Source: an uncultured Eubacteriales bacterium (GTDB lineage Bacteria; Bacillota; Clostridia; Oscillospirales; UBA644). Taken from it: a DNA stretch of 46,184 nucleotides. Below, one piece after another: positions 26,529-36,119 of this stretch. Made by a program: the position numbers and the translations under genes. How positions within the stretch are numbered: position 1 is the stretch's first letter; each line of letters begins with the position of its first letter. A model generated the notes under the pieces. It was given only the letters and a program-made list of their open reading frames with translations. It had not been told where the DNA came from and made no database searches. The stretch spans positions 1 to 46,184 of the forward strand of contig CAUHAO010000013.1 of NCBI GenBank assembly GCA_959604355.1. Reading direction: 5' to 3'.

Positions 26529-27113
26529 ATGATACTCGGCTTGACAGGGCAAAGCGGTGCGGGAAAGACGACTGTTGCGCAGATTTTTCGTAATCGCGGT
26601 TTTTACGTTATAGACACGGACGCCGTTTCGCGGCAGATAATTCCCGAGGTGCTGCCCGAACTTGTTTCCGCATTCGGCGGGGACATTCTCGCGGCGGACG
26701 GCACTCTCGACCGCAAAGCGCTGGCGCACAAGGCTTTCGCGGACGACGTGCAGACGAAAAAGCTCAACGGGATAATGCACGGCGCGGTGATGCGCTCGGT
26801 GTGGCGCACGGTTGATGAAAAACGCGCGCAGGGCGTGGAAAATTTCATCGTTGACGGTGCGGCGCTGTATGAGGCGGGCGCGGACAAAGGGTGTGACGCA
26901 GTAGTTGCGGTGCTCGCGGACAAGCGCCTGAGAAAAAAACGTGTCATGGCGCGTGACGGCATCACGGCACAAGAGGCGGAGCAGCGTTTTGCACGCCAGA
27001 AAAGCCGCGCGTATTTACGCAGAAAAGCGGATTTTATAATTGAGAACAAAAACCTTTCCGCGCTCGACGGCAAGGTCTGCGATATATTGAAACAATTGAA
27101 AGGAAGAAAATAA
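26529..27113 (+). CDS. coaE: Dephospho-CoA kinase
   Basis: A 194-residue kinase for the last step of coenzyme A synthesis, phosphorylating the 3'-hydroxyl of dephospho-CoA. The P-loop GQSGAGKTT lies near the N-terminus, followed by VIDTDAVSRQ, the usual CoaE signature, and a C-terminal lid region with RFARQKS. The size is normal for the family. The stop is 1 bp before the ATG of the aminopeptidase gene, suggesting coupled expression. Confidence 0.95.
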   Translation: MILGLTGQSGAGKTTVAQIFRNRGFYVIDTDAVSRQIIPEVLPELVSAFGGDILAADGTLDRKALAHKAFADDVQTKKLNGIMHGAVMRSVWRTVDEKRAQGVENFIVDGAALYEAGADKGCDAVVAVLADKRLRKKRVMARDGITAQEAEQRFARQKSRAYLRRKADFIIENKNLSALDGKVCDILKQLKGRK

Positions 27114-27114
27114 A

Positions 27115-28479
27115 ATGTCTGAATTTGATTACGAATCCAAGAACGCGTTCGAAGTCATGGATGCGGCGGAAGTCGAAAAGGCGTACAGTTACTGCGAAGG
27201 CTACAAAGCGTTCCTCGACTGCGGCAAGACAGACCGTCTGGCGGCGGCTCAGGTCGTGAAGATGGCAAAACAGAGAGGCTTCGTCGAATTTGAGGACGGA
27301 AAAAAGTATAACGCGGGCGATAAAGTTTACCATTTACAGCATAATCACTCCGTTATCCTCGCCGTTATCGGTAAAAAGAGTCCCGAAGCGGGCTTCAATA
27401 TCACCGCGGCGCACATCGACTCGCCCCGTCTCGACATCAAGCCCAATCCGCTCTATGAGGACTCGGGAATGGCGTTTTTCAAGACCCATTATTACGGCGG
27501 AATACTCAAATATCAGTGGCACACCATACCTCTTGCGCTCTGCGGCGTAGTATGCAAGCGCGACGGCACGAAAGTCGACGTCAGTATCGGCTTTGACGAC
27601 GGCGACCCGATATTCTGCATTACGGACCTGCTGCCGCATCTGGGAAAAGATATAAATTCCAAACCCGTCGCTCAGGCGTTCCCGGGTGAGGGACTCAACG
27701 TCCTGCTAGCGTCGCGCCCTGCCGAAGGTGACGAAAAAGATCCCGTAAAGGCGGCGGTACTCAAACTGCTTAACGAGAAATACGGCATAAAGGCGGAAGA
27801 TTTCCTCTCATCGGAGCTTACGGTCGTCCCTGCGATGAAAGCAAAAGATCTCGGCTTTGACAGAAGCCTCATAGCGTCCTACGGCCACGATGACCGCGTC
27901 TGCGCGTATCCCTGCATGACGTCGATATTCGAAGTCGAAAACCCCGAAAAGACCTGCGTCGCGGTGCTAACCGACAAAGAGGAGATAGGCTCCGTGGGCA
28001 TCACCGGTCTGCGTTCGGACTACATGACGAACTTCCTGCTCGCGCTCTGTGACGGTTATAACTGGAGAAAGGCGTTTGCCAATTCCTCCGCTATATCCGC
28101 GGACGTTGCGGCGGCGTTTGACCCGAATTTCCCCGAAGTTTTCGACCGCAGAAATTCCGCGTACATCAACCACGGCCCCGCGGTATGCAAGTATACGGGG
28201 CACGGCGGCAAGAGCGGTTCGTCCGACGCGCAGCCCGAATTCATAGCGCGTCTGCTCGGCATATTCGACAAGGCGGGCGTCATTTGCCAGTTCTGCGAAC
28301 TCGGTAAGGTCGACGCGGGCGGCGGCGGAACTGTCGCGCAGTTCATCGCCGACAGAAACATTGAAGTGCTCGATATAGGCGTTGCGATGCTGAACATGCA
28401 CGCGCCGTATGAGATCGCGGCGAAAGCGGACGTCTACATGATGCACAAGCTTTGCAGGGCGTTCTACGAGAACAACTGA
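27115..28479 (+). CDS. apeB: M18-family aminopeptidase (aspartyl aminopeptidase type)
   Basis: A 454-residue cytoplasmic metallopeptidase. M18 signatures are AAHIDSPRLDIKP (metal-binding His and Asp), TDKEEIGSVG (catalytic Glu pair) and a late GHGGKSGSSDA segment with further zinc ligands near HAPYEIAAKADVYM. M18 enzymes form large dodecamers and remove N-terminal Asp/Glu or other residues. It is the last gene of the 21845-28479 run and is followed by a hairpin cluster. Confidence 0.92.
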   Translation: MSEFDYESKNAFEVMDAAEVEKAYSYCEGYKAFLDCGKTDRLAAAQVVKMAKQRGFVEFEDGKKYNAGDKVYHLQHNHSVILAVIGKKSPEAGFNITAAHIDSPRLDIKPNPLYEDSGMAFFKTHYYGGILKYQWHTIPLALCGVVCKRDGTKVDVSIGFDDGDPIFCITDLLPHLGKDINSKPVAQAFPGEGLNVLLASRPAEGDEKDPVKAAVLKLLNEKYGIKAEDFLSSELTVVPAMKAKDLGFDRSLIASYGHDDRVCAYPCMTSIFEVENPEKTCVAVLTDKEEIGSVGITGLRSDYMTNFLLALCDGYNWRKAFANSSAISADVAAAFDPNFPEVFDRRNSAYINHGPAVCKYTGHGGKSGSSDAQPEFIARLLGIFDKAGVICQFCELGKVDAGGGGTVAQFIADRNIEVLDIGVAMLNMHAPYEIAAKADVYMMHKLCRAFYENN

Positions 28480-28504
28480 AAAAATGTATAACGCAAGCCC
28501 CGCG

Positions 28505-28585
28505 GCGCAGCAAAGCCCGTGGGGCTTTGCTGCGCCCGCCGACGCTTACGCGGCGGGCGCGTGCTTTTCCCAAGGAAAAGCACGC
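28505..28585. repeat. Cluster of three perfect hairpins
   Basis: There are three back-to-back perfect inverted repeats: 28505-28518 with 28522-28535 (14 bp, loop GTG), 28532-28541 with 28551-28560 (10 bp, 9-nt loop, overlapping the first) and 28559-28570 with 28574-28585 (12 bp, loop CAA). No T-tract follows, so this is not a normal terminator. The rest of the gap (28586-28744) holds no gene or structure I can support; the metK promoter follows. Confidence 0.85.
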
Positions 28586-28744
28586 CGCGGGGTGGGAAAG
28601 AGAGATGCGGCAAAATCAAAGGGGAACTGAAAATCCCAACGAAGGGGCAGAATGATGAAAGAGGGAATTATTCAGATACGGGTCGGAGAGGCGCGGAAAA
28701 ACAAACAAAAATATGAAAAATAATGGGCTTTATGCGAAAAAATG

Positions 28745-28773
28745 TTTACTTTTGCGGGAAAATGTGATATTAT
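28745..28773 (+). promoter_or_regulatory. Promoter for metK
   Basis: -35 TTTACT (28745-28750), 17-bp spacer, -10 TATTAT (28768-28773). The leader of about 65-70 nt is too short for a SAM-I riboswitch and I see no S-box pattern. Confidence 0.7.
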
Positions 28774-28847
28774 TAACGTAACTATGGACTTTAATAAGGT
28801 TTATAATAAAATTTATTATACGGCAAGCATTGAATGGAGTGCTGATT

Positions 28848-29984
28848 ATGAGAAAATTCTTTACTTCTGAATCCGTCACGGAAGGACATCCAGATAAAAT
28901 CTGCGATCAGATATCCGACGCAATACTCGACGAGATACTTAAGACCGACCCGAAGGCGCGTGTCGCGTGCGAAACGTGCGTCACGACGGGTATGGTGCTC
29001 GTCATGGGCGAGATAACCACTGAAAAATACGTCGAGATACCCGAAATAGCGCGGCAGGTCGTTCGTGAAATAGGCTATGAGAGAGCAAAATTCGGCTTTG
29101 ACAGCGATACGTGCTCCGTTCTCACGGCTATACATGAGCAATCTTCCGATATCGCGATGGGTGTTGACCGCGACGGCGCGGGCGATCAGGGTATGATGTT
29201 CGGATATGCCTGCGACGAGACTCCGACGCTCATGCCGATGCCGATATATTACGCTCACGAGCTGGCGAAACGTCTTTCCGCGGTGCGCAAAGAGGGTATA
29301 CTGAATTATCTGCGTCCCGACGGCAAAACTCAGGTTACGGTCGAATACGACGACGGCAAGCCCGTTCGCATAGACCAGATAGTCATTTCCACGCAGCACA
29401 GCCCCCTGGTGAGTCAGGAGGCGATCCGCGAGGCGATGATAAATGAAGTCATCAAAAAGGTAATTCCCGAAAATATGCTCGACGCGAACACGCATATCCT
29501 TGTCAACCCGACGGGACAGTTCATCATCGGCGGACCTCAGGGCGACAGCGGTCTTACGGGAAGAAAGATAATAGTTGATACATACGGCGGCTACGCACGT
29601 CACGGCGGCGGCGCGTTCTCCGGCAAAGACCCGACGAAGGTCGACCGCAGCGCGGCTTACATGGCACGTTATATCGCAAAGAACATCGTCGCGGCGGGTC
29701 TTGCAAGCAAATGCGAGATCGAACTTGCATACGCTATCGGTGTTGCACAGCCTGTTTCCGTGCTCGTTGACACGTTCGGTACGGGCAAGATCTCCGACGA
29801 CAAGCTTGCGGACGCTGTCAAAAAGGTGTTTGACCTGAGCCCGAAGGCGATAATAGAGGCGCTTGACCTGCGCAAACCCATTTACCGTAAACTTGCGTCG
29901 TACGGACACATGGGACGCGAGGACCTCGGTGTGAAGTGGGAAGAACGCGACAAGGTATCCGCTCTGCTCGAGGCAGTAAAATGA
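28848..29984 (+). CDS. metK: S-adenosylmethionine synthetase
   Basis: About 378 residues. It makes S-adenosylmethionine from methionine and ATP. Signature segments are FTSESVTEGHPDKICDQISD at the N-terminus, GAGDQGMMFGYA, and the Gly-rich GGAFSGKDPTKVDRSA phosphate loop. I chose ATG 28848 (GGAG 8 nt upstream) over the in-frame TTG 28830. Its stop overlaps the start of the histidinol phosphatase gene by 4 bp (ATGA). Confidence 0.97.
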   Translation: MRKFFTSESVTEGHPDKICDQISDAILDEILKTDPKARVACETCVTTGMVLVMGEITTEKYVEIPEIARQVVREIGYERAKFGFDSDTCSVLTAIHEQSSDIAMGVDRDGAGDQGMMFGYACDETPTLMPMPIYYAHELAKRLSAVRKEGILNYLRPDGKTQVTVEYDDGKPVRIDQIVISTQHSPLVSQEAIREAMINEVIKKVIPENMLDANTHILVNPTGQFIIGGPQGDSGLTGRKIIVDTYGGYARHGGGAFSGKDPTKVDRSAAYMARYIAKNIVAAGLASKCEIELAYAIGVAQPVSVLVDTFGTGKISDDKLADAVKKVFDLSPKAIIEALDLRKPIYRKLASYGHMGREDLGVKWEERDKVSALLEAVK

Positions 29985-30781
29985 GTGCTTACAGACACGA
30001 CTGCCACCTGCACACACGTTTTTCTCCCGACTCGCAGGTCGATCCCGAAGCTGTCATCGACGCGGCCAAGAGGGCAAAACTTGACGATATAATTTTTACC
30101 GACCATTACGAATGTAACGGTGCGGAATTTGTCCCCCCCGGGGCAATGGACTGGCCGACGATGGATATCGGCGCGTATACGCGCACGCTTGAGCAAATAA
30201 AGAGTCATTCAGACTTCGATTTCGGTATCGGCGTCGAGATGGGACAGGCGACACAGCGTCCCGAGGTCGCGGAAAAACTCCTTGCGGCTTATGACTGGGA
30301 CTTTGTCATCGGGTCGCTGCATAATATAAGAAACGAATACGATTTTTATTTCATGGATTTTACGGGAAGAGACATTGATGCGCTCGTGAAGGCGTATTTT
30401 GAGGAACTGTACGATCTTGTGAAAATGAACAATTTCTCCGTGCTCGGTCATATCTACTACCCGTTTCGCTACATTCGCAAGAGCGGCATACCGTTCGACA
30501 TAACAAAATACGACGCGGAGGTAGCGCAGATATTCCGTCTGCTCATCGAAAACGGCAAAGGCATCGAGGTAAATGTCAAAGGCACGGACGGGCCGCAGCC
30601 CGACCTGAGATGTCTGCGTCTGTACCGCTCTCTCGGCGGCGAGATAATTACCGTCGGCAGCGACAACCACACGGGGCAGCCGGGTCTTGACACGGAAGCA
30701 GCTTACAGCCTGCTCAGAGAAGCGGGGTTTCGTGCGGTGGCGCGTTTCAGAGGCAAAAAACCCGAATTGCGCGAAATATGA
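29981..30781 (+). CDS. PHP-domain histidinol phosphatase-like protein (HisJ family)
   Basis: A 266-residue PHP phosphoesterase. The metal-binding motifs are DCHLHTRFSPDS, FTDHYE, IGSLHN, and late GSDNHTG. HisJ-type enzymes hydrolyse histidinol phosphate in histidine synthesis. No other his genes are in the window, and the pairing with metK is unusual, so another phosphoester substrate is possible. The ATG at 29981 overlaps the metK stop. Confidence 0.85.
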   Translation: MSAYRHDCHLHTRFSPDSQVDPEAVIDAAKRAKLDDIIFTDHYECNGAEFVPPGAMDWPTMDIGAYTRTLEQIKSHSDFDFGIGVEMGQATQRPEVAEKLLAAYDWDFVIGSLHNIRNEYDFYFMDFTGRDIDALVKAYFEELYDLVKMNNFSVLGHIYYPFRYIRKSGIPFDITKYDAEVAQIFRLLIENGKGIEVNVKGTDGPQPDLRCLRLYRSLGGEIITVGSDNHTGQPGLDTEAAYSLLREAGFRAVARFRGKKPELREI

Positions 30782-30818
30782 GCGCAAAACGAAAATAAGA
30801 TAAAGAGAGGAAAGAATC

Positions 30819-31310
30819 ATGGACATCAAACAGCAGGTACTTCATTTGCTCGAGGAAAATTCGCGTTATACCGCGAAGAATATCGCCGCCGCCATAGGCG
30901 CGGAGGAGAAGACCGTTGCGGATATAATCGCCGCATGCGAGGCGGACGGCACGCTCATGGGCTACAAAGCGCTCGTTGATTGGTCGCGCACTGACCGTGA
31001 GTACGTTTCTGCGATGATAGAAATAAACGTGCGTCCGACAAAGGGTGAGGGCTTTGACAGTGTCGCGCAGACGATATGCGCGTTCGATGAAGTGTCGAGC
31101 GTGTATCTGATGTCGGGCGGCTTCGATCTGATGGTCATGATGGAAGGACGCAGTATGCGCGACATAGCGCTGTTCGTGTTTGAAAAACTCGCTGTCATCG
31201 ACGGCGTTTCGGGCACGGCTACGCATTTCGTGCTCAACAAATACAAGGATAAGGGAATCATATGCGGAGAGCCCGAAAAGGACGACCGACAGATGTTCGA
31301 CATTATCTGA
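30819..31310 (+). CDS. Lrp/AsnC-family transcriptional regulator
   Basis: A 163-residue regulator with an N-terminal winged helix (about 1-55, ...RYTAKNIAAAIGAEEKTVADII...) and a C-terminal RAM/ligand-binding domain (about 65-145). It lies 12 bp before an aminotransferase gene, a pairing seen widely in Firmicutes, and probably regulates that gene in response to an amino acid. AGAGAGGA precedes the start. Confidence 0.9.
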   Translation: MDIKQQVLHLLEENSRYTAKNIAAAIGAEEKTVADIIAACEADGTLMGYKALVDWSRTDREYVSAMIEINVRPTKGEGFDSVAQTICAFDEVSSVYLMSGGFDLMVMMEGRSMRDIALFVFEKLAVIDGVSGTATHFVLNKYKDKGIICGEPEKDDRQMFDII

Positions 31311-31322
31311 CGGAGGCTGAAA

Positions 31323-32489
31323 ATGGAATATGAACGTCTGCTGTCTCCGACAGCGCTCGATATAAAACCGTCGGGCATACGAAAGTTTTTCGATTTTGCG
31401 GCAAGCATGCCCGACTGCATCGCTCTCGGTGTCGGCGAGCCCGATTTCAAGACACCGCATCATATCCGTCAGGCGGCGGCGGAATCTCTGCGCCGCGGTG
31501 ACACGCGCTATTCCGCCAACGCGGGGCTTATGCCTCTGCGCGAGGAGATATCCAGGTACATGGAACGGCGCATGAAAGTCAGATACGACCCCGCCACGCA
31601 GATAATCGCGACCGTCGGCGGAAGTGAGGGCATCGACGCGGTCATCCGTTCGCTCGTTGCTCCGGGTGACGAGGTGCTCGTGCCCGAGCCGTCGTTTGTG
31701 TGCTACGCGCCTCTTACGCGACTTGCCGGAGGTATCCCCGTTACGCTTCCGACATATGAGAAAGACGCATTTAAACTCACGGCGCAAACGCTTAAAAATG
31801 CGATAACCCCGAAAACGAAATTGCTTATTCTGCCTTATCCGAACAATCCCACGGGCGCGGTGATGAACGCCGAGGATTATGAAGAGCTGGCAAAAGTCCT
31901 GCGCGGCACGGATATCACCGTGCTTGCGGACGAAATTTACATAGAACTCAATTACACCGGCAAAGCGCCTGTGTCTTTCGCGTCCGTACCCGATATGTAC
32001 GAGCGCACGGTCGTCGTCAACGGCTTTTCCAAGACGTACGCGATGACGGGCTGGCGTATGGGTTGGGTATGCGGCCCCGAGCCCGTGATAAAGACGGCTC
32101 TCAAGATACATCAATACGGAATAATGTGCGCGCCTACGACGAGCCAGCATGCGGCGATAGAAGCGCTGCGCAACGGCGACGAGGATATAGAATACATGCG
32201 TATGCATTACAACATGCGCCGCAGATTTTTGCTTGATTCGTTCAACGAAATCGGCATACCGTGCTTCGAGCCGCACGGCGCGTTCTACGTTTTCCCGAAT
32301 ATATCTCAATTCGGCATGACGAGCGAAGCGTTCTGCTCCGACTTCCTGGAAAAGGCTCATGTCGCTGTCGTACCCGGCACGGCGTTCGGCGAAAGCGGCG
32401 AAGGCTTCGTGCGTATATCCTACGCGTATTCGATGGAACATTTACAGAAAGCCGTGGAAAGGCTCAAAAAATATATAAGCGGCGTATAA
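31323..32489 (+). CDS. Class I/II PLP-dependent aminotransferase
   Basis: A 388-residue fold-type I aminotransferase. The PLP lysine is Lys237 in VVNGFSKTYAMTGWRMG; the substrate-binding NPTG motif is in PYPNNPTGAV, and the ADEIY motif gives the Asp that contacts the pyridine nitrogen. Aspartate, aromatic or branched-chain substrates are all possible in this group. It is preceded by the Lrp-type regulator and followed 23 bp later by ispE. Confidence 0.93.
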   Translation: MEYERLLSPTALDIKPSGIRKFFDFAASMPDCIALGVGEPDFKTPHHIRQAAAESLRRGDTRYSANAGLMPLREEISRYMERRMKVRYDPATQIIATVGGSEGIDAVIRSLVAPGDEVLVPEPSFVCYAPLTRLAGGIPVTLPTYEKDAFKLTAQTLKNAITPKTKLLILPYPNNPTGAVMNAEDYEELAKVLRGTDITVLADEIYIELNYTGKAPVSFASVPDMYERTVVVNGFSKTYAMTGWRMGWVCGPEPVIKTALKIHQYGIMCAPTTSQHAAIEALRNGDEDIEYMRMHYNMRRRFLLDSFNEIGIPCFEPHGAFYVFPNISQFGMTSEAFCSDFLEKAHVAVVPGTAFGESGEGFVRISYAYSMEHLQKAVERLKKYISGV

Positions 32490-32512
32490 AATACGTCTCA
32501 GAAAGAAGAACT

Positions 32513-33397
32513 ATGCAGTTACAGTTAAACGCCCACGCTAAAATCAACCTTACGCTCGACGTTGTCGGGAAACGCGCGGACGGCTATCACGAGCTCGAAA
32601 GTGTGATGCAGACGCTTTCGATCTATGACACGCTCACCGTCACGGTGACGCAGACGGGCGGCGAAAATGAAATAAACATCATCTGCGACAGACAGGAAGA
32701 GCTTTGCAGGGAAGAGGAAAACATATGCTTCCGTGCCTGCGCGGCGTTCCTGAAGGAATTCGGCATAAACGGACAAAAAATAGATATCGAAATCGTCAAA
32801 CGTATCCCGATAGCGGCGGGACTCGGCGGCGGAAGCAGCGACGGGGCGGCGACGATAAAAGCGCTCGACATTCTTTTTGCCACGAACGCGGGCGATGATA
32901 GATTGCAGCGTCTCGCGGCGACGATAGGGGCGGACGTTCCGTTTTTCATACGCGGCGGCACACAGCTCGCGAAGGGTATAGGCGACGTTCTTGAACCGCT
33001 GCAGACTCCGAAAATCGGGTATGTGGTGCTTGCAAAGCCCGCGATGTCGCTTTTGAGCGGCAACGTATACGCGCTTTTTGACTCTCTTGATCCGGAGGGC
33101 TCGGGAAAACCCATGACGCAGGCGTTTCTCTGCGCGGCAGACGGCGAAAAGGCGAAATATACGAATAATATGCTTACCCGCGCGGTCACGTCACTCAAGG
33201 GGACGGGCGCTATAGAGGCGCTCGAAAAGAAAATGCTTGATTACGGTGCGGTGTGCGCTCATATGTCGGGAAGCGGGCCCACGGTCTACGGCATATTCAC
33301 CGATTACGCGCGAGCCGTCGTGGCGGCATCACTTATAAAACAGGAAATGACGGACATCGAGTATTGCGACGTCTGCGATATATATAATAATAAGTAA
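32513..33397 (+). CDS. ispE: 4-diphosphocytidyl-2-C-methyl-D-erythritol kinase
   Basis: A 294-residue GHMP-family kinase of the non-mevalonate isoprenoid pathway. It starts LNAHAKINLTLDVVGKRADGYH, and the ATP loop is IAAGLGGGSSDGAAT. The third GHMP motif is MSGSGPTVYGIF. I chose ATG 32513, which begins exactly at the conserved N-terminus; the frame is open further 5' inside the aminotransferase gene, but that part is not IspE-like. It implies the MEP pathway. Confidence 0.96.
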   Translation: MQLQLNAHAKINLTLDVVGKRADGYHELESVMQTLSIYDTLTVTVTQTGGENEINIICDRQEELCREEENICFRACAAFLKEFGINGQKIDIEIVKRIPIAAGLGGGSSDGAATIKALDILFATNAGDDRLQRLAATIGADVPFFIRGGTQLAKGIGDVLEPLQTPKIGYVVLAKPAMSLLSGNVYALFDSLDPEGSGKPMTQAFLCAADGEKAKYTNNMLTRAVTSLKGTGAIEALEKKMLDYGAVCAHMSGSGPTVYGIFTDYARAVVAASLIKQEMTDIEYCDVCDIYNNK

Positions 33398-33441
33398 ATA
33401 TTTACAACGCCCCGTTCGGGCAGAAGGAAACGGTAATAGAT

Positions 33442-36063
33442 ATGCATTACATGGGACTCAACGAAATAAGAGAGAAATACCTCTCTTTCTTTGAAAGCAA
33501 AGGCCATCTGCGCATGGAGAGTTTTCCGCTCGTGCCGCAGAACGATAAGAGCATACTGCTCATCAACGCAGGCATGACGCCTCTCAAGCCGTTTTTCACG
33601 GGTCAGCAGACACCTCCGCGAACAAGAGTGACGACCTGTCAGAAATGTATCCGTACTCCGGATATCGACCGCGTCGGATATACTTCCCGTCACGGCACTT
33701 TCTTTGAGATGCTCGGAAACTTCTCTTTCGGCGACTATTTCAAGCATGAGGCGACCGCGTGGGCGTGGGAATTCTGCACAAAAGTGATGCAGCTTCCCGT
33801 TGACAAGCTGTACGTCACAGTCTACGAAGAGGACGACGAGGCGTATGACATATGGACAAAGGAAGTCGGTGTTGACCCGTCGCATGTTTCGCGTCTGGGC
33901 AAGGCGGACAACTTCTGGGAACACGGCGAAGGGCCGTGCGGTCCCTGCTCCGAGATATATTTTGACCGCGGTATAGAAAGAGGCTGCGGCAAGCCCGACT
34001 GTGCACCCGGCTGCGACTGCGACAGATTCGTCGAATTCTGGAACCTCGTTTTCACGCAGTTTAACAATGACGGCAACGGCAACTATTCCCGTCTTGCGAA
34101 ATGCAACATCGACACGGGAATGGGTCTGGAACGTCTGGCATGCATAATCCAGGGCGTTGACTCGCTCTTCGACGTTGACACCATCAAGAACATCACCGAG
34201 CGTCTGAGCGAACTTTCCGCGAAAAAATACGGCGAAAGCCACGAAACGGACGTCTCCCTGCGTGTCGTTACAGACCATATCAGAAGCACGACGTTCATGG
34301 TATGCGACGGCGTCCTTCCGTCCAATGAGGGCCGCGGCTACGTTCTGCGCCGTCTGCTGCGCCGCGCTGCGCGTCACGGCAAACTGCTCGGTATAAAGAG
34401 CGAACATTTCCTGACAGAGCTCGTTGACGTTGTCATCCGCGAAAGCGGCTCCGCGTATCCGGAGCTCATCGAGAAGGCGGACTACATCAAGAGAATAATC
34501 GAACTTGAGGAAAACCGTTTCAATCAGACCCTTGACAGCGGTCTGGGTATCCTCTCGGATATAACCGCAAAGGCGAAAGCCGAAGGCAAGAGCGTCATCG
34601 ACGGCGCGGACGTATTCAAGCTTTATGACACGTTCGGCTTCCCGATAGACCTTACAAAAGAGATTCTTGCAGAGAGCGGCATGAGCGCGGACGAAGAAGG
34701 CTTCACAGAGCTTATGAAACAGCAGAAAGCGCGTGCGCGTGCGGCTTACGAAGCGACCGACGCAACGGCGTGGAAGGGCAAGAAGGAGCTCGAAGGCATC
34801 GCTCTGACGGAGTTTTCGGGATATGAAGCTCTCTGCTCCGATGCGAAGATAATCGCAATCGTTGCCGACGGACAACCTGCGGACAACGCAGGCGAGGGCG
34901 ACGAGGTTCAGATCATTCTTGACCGCACACCGTTCTACGGCGAAAGCGGCGGTCAGGTGGGCGATAAAGGTGTTATCAAGACCGACAGCGCCGAGGCTGA
35001 GATCTCCGACTGCAAAAAGACGGGTGGCGTTTTCATCCATCACGCGAAAATCGTCAAGGGCGTGTTCACGGTAGGAGACAAGGTCTGTGCACACGTTGAC
35101 GAAATCCGCCGCGCGGCGATCGCACGCAACCACTCGTCTGTACACCTGCTGCAATCTGCTCTGCGCAAGGTGCTCGGCACGCATATCGCGCAGGCAGGCT
35201 CTCATGTCGACGACGTTCGCGCACGTTTCGACTTCTCGCATTTCGAGCCGATGACCGCGGAACAGATAAAGGCGGTCGAGGACGAAGTGAATAAGTACAT
35301 TCTCGCGGCGATGCCCGTAACGATGACGGAAATGGATCTCGAGGACGCTAAAAAACAGGGCGCAATCGCGCTCTTCGGCGAAAAATATGGCAAACGTGTC
35401 CGTGTTGTAAAAATGGGCGACGTTTCCACCGAATTCTGCGGCGGTACACATGTTGCGTCCACCGGCAATCTGGGGCTCTTCCATATTCTCTCGGAGCAGG
35501 GTGTTGCGGCGGGAGTAAGAAGAATCGAAGCCGTAACGGGGCTGAATTCTTTGGAATACCTTCGTGACGCGGAAGCGCTTGAGGCAAAGGCGGCAACGAC
35601 GCTCAAATGCGGCACCAACGAGCTTGCGCAGAAAGCAGAGCAGGTCACGGCGGAACTGCGTGCGGCGCAGAAGCAAATCCAGCAGTTAAAGACCGCGGCG
35701 GCGACTGCGGAACTTGAATCCCTCGTCGAAAACGGCGAGGAGATCAACGGCAAGCTTTTTATCTGCGGCAAAATGGACGCGGATACCGATACTCTGCGCA
35801 CCATGTGCGATAAAATCAAGGATAAATACTCCAACGCGGTGGCTCTTCTTGCGTGTGTAGACGCGGAGAGCGGAAAGGTCGGATTTGCGGCGGCCTGCGG
35901 CGCTGACGCGGTAAAAGCGGGCGCTCACGCGGGCAAACTCATAAAAACCGCGGCGACTCTCTGCGGCGGAGGCGGCGGCGGACGTCCAGACAGCGCGACC
36001 GCGGGCGGACGTGACGCGTCGAAGCTCGAGGACGCGTTCGCGGAAGTGAAAAAAGGCCTCTAA
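33442..36063 (+). CDS. alaS: Alanyl-tRNA synthetase
   Basis: An 873-residue synthetase, full length. The catalytic core has RTPDIDRVGYTSRHGTFFEMLGNFSFGDYF, the editing domain has HSSVH (HxxxH, about 564-568) and FCGGTH (about 664-669), and the C-terminal Ala domain ends in the glycine-rich GGGGGGRPDSATAGG. No T-box leader is visible in the 44-bp gap after ispE, so it is probably transcribed from upstream. Confidence 0.98.
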   Translation: MHYMGLNEIREKYLSFFESKGHLRMESFPLVPQNDKSILLINAGMTPLKPFFTGQQTPPRTRVTTCQKCIRTPDIDRVGYTSRHGTFFEMLGNFSFGDYFKHEATAWAWEFCTKVMQLPVDKLYVTVYEEDDEAYDIWTKEVGVDPSHVSRLGKADNFWEHGEGPCGPCSEIYFDRGIERGCGKPDCAPGCDCDRFVEFWNLVFTQFNNDGNGNYSRLAKCNIDTGMGLERLACIIQGVDSLFDVDTIKNITERLSELSAKKYGESHETDVSLRVVTDHIRSTTFMVCDGVLPSNEGRGYVLRRLLRRAARHGKLLGIKSEHFLTELVDVVIRESGSAYPELIEKADYIKRIIELEENRFNQTLDSGLGILSDITAKAKAEGKSVIDGADVFKLYDTFGFPIDLTKEILAESGMSADEEGFTELMKQQKARARAAYEATDATAWKGKKELEGIALTEFSGYEALCSDAKIIAIVADGQPADNAGEGDEVQIILDRTPFYGESGGQVGDKGVIKTDSAEAEISDCKKTGGVFIHHAKIVKGVFTVGDKVCAHVDEIRRAAIARNHSSVHLLQSALRKVLGTHIAQAGSHVDDVRARFDFSHFEPMTAEQIKAVEDEVNKYILAAMPVTMTEMDLEDAKKQGAIALFGEKYGKRVRVVKMGDVSTEFCGGTHVASTGNLGLFHILSEQGVAAGVRRIEAVTGLNSLEYLRDAEALEAKAATTLKCGTNELAQKAEQVTAELRAAQKQIQQLKTAAATAELESLVENGEEINGKLFICGKMDADTDTLRTMCDKIKDKYSNAVALLACVDAESGKVGFAAACGADAVKAGAHAGKLIKTAATLCGGGGGGRPDSATAGGRDASKLEDAFAEVKKGL

Positions 36064-36069
36064 GAGTGA

Positions 36070-36096
36070 TTGAAACGCTCGACGGTGGGTTATAAT
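36070..36096 (+). promoter_or_regulatory. Candidate promoter for the HIT/CofE-like/lipoprotein unit
   Basis: A perfect -10 TATAAT (36091-36096) with TTGAAA (36070-36075) at a short 15-bp spacer. It is weaker evidence than the other promoters here. Confidence 0.45.
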
Positions 36097-36119
36097 GAAG
36101 TTGAAATGAGGAAAAAAAC

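Noticed and set aside
28774..28847. SAM riboswitch before metK
   Set aside because: The leader is too short and shows no S-box core; the metK gene appears to be driven by a plain promoter.
30747..32441. Long minus-strand open frame opposite the Lrp/aminotransferase genes
   Set aside because: It is antisense to two well-supported genes and has no motifs or start signals.
33398..33441. T-box leader before alaS
   Set aside because: Only 44 bp separate it from ispE, with no T-box consensus or terminator.
33304..35676. Very long minus-strand open frame opposite alaS
   Set aside because: It is an antisense shadow of a clear alaS gene caused by codon bias; it has no ribosome binding site, and its Arg/Val-rich product resembles no family.
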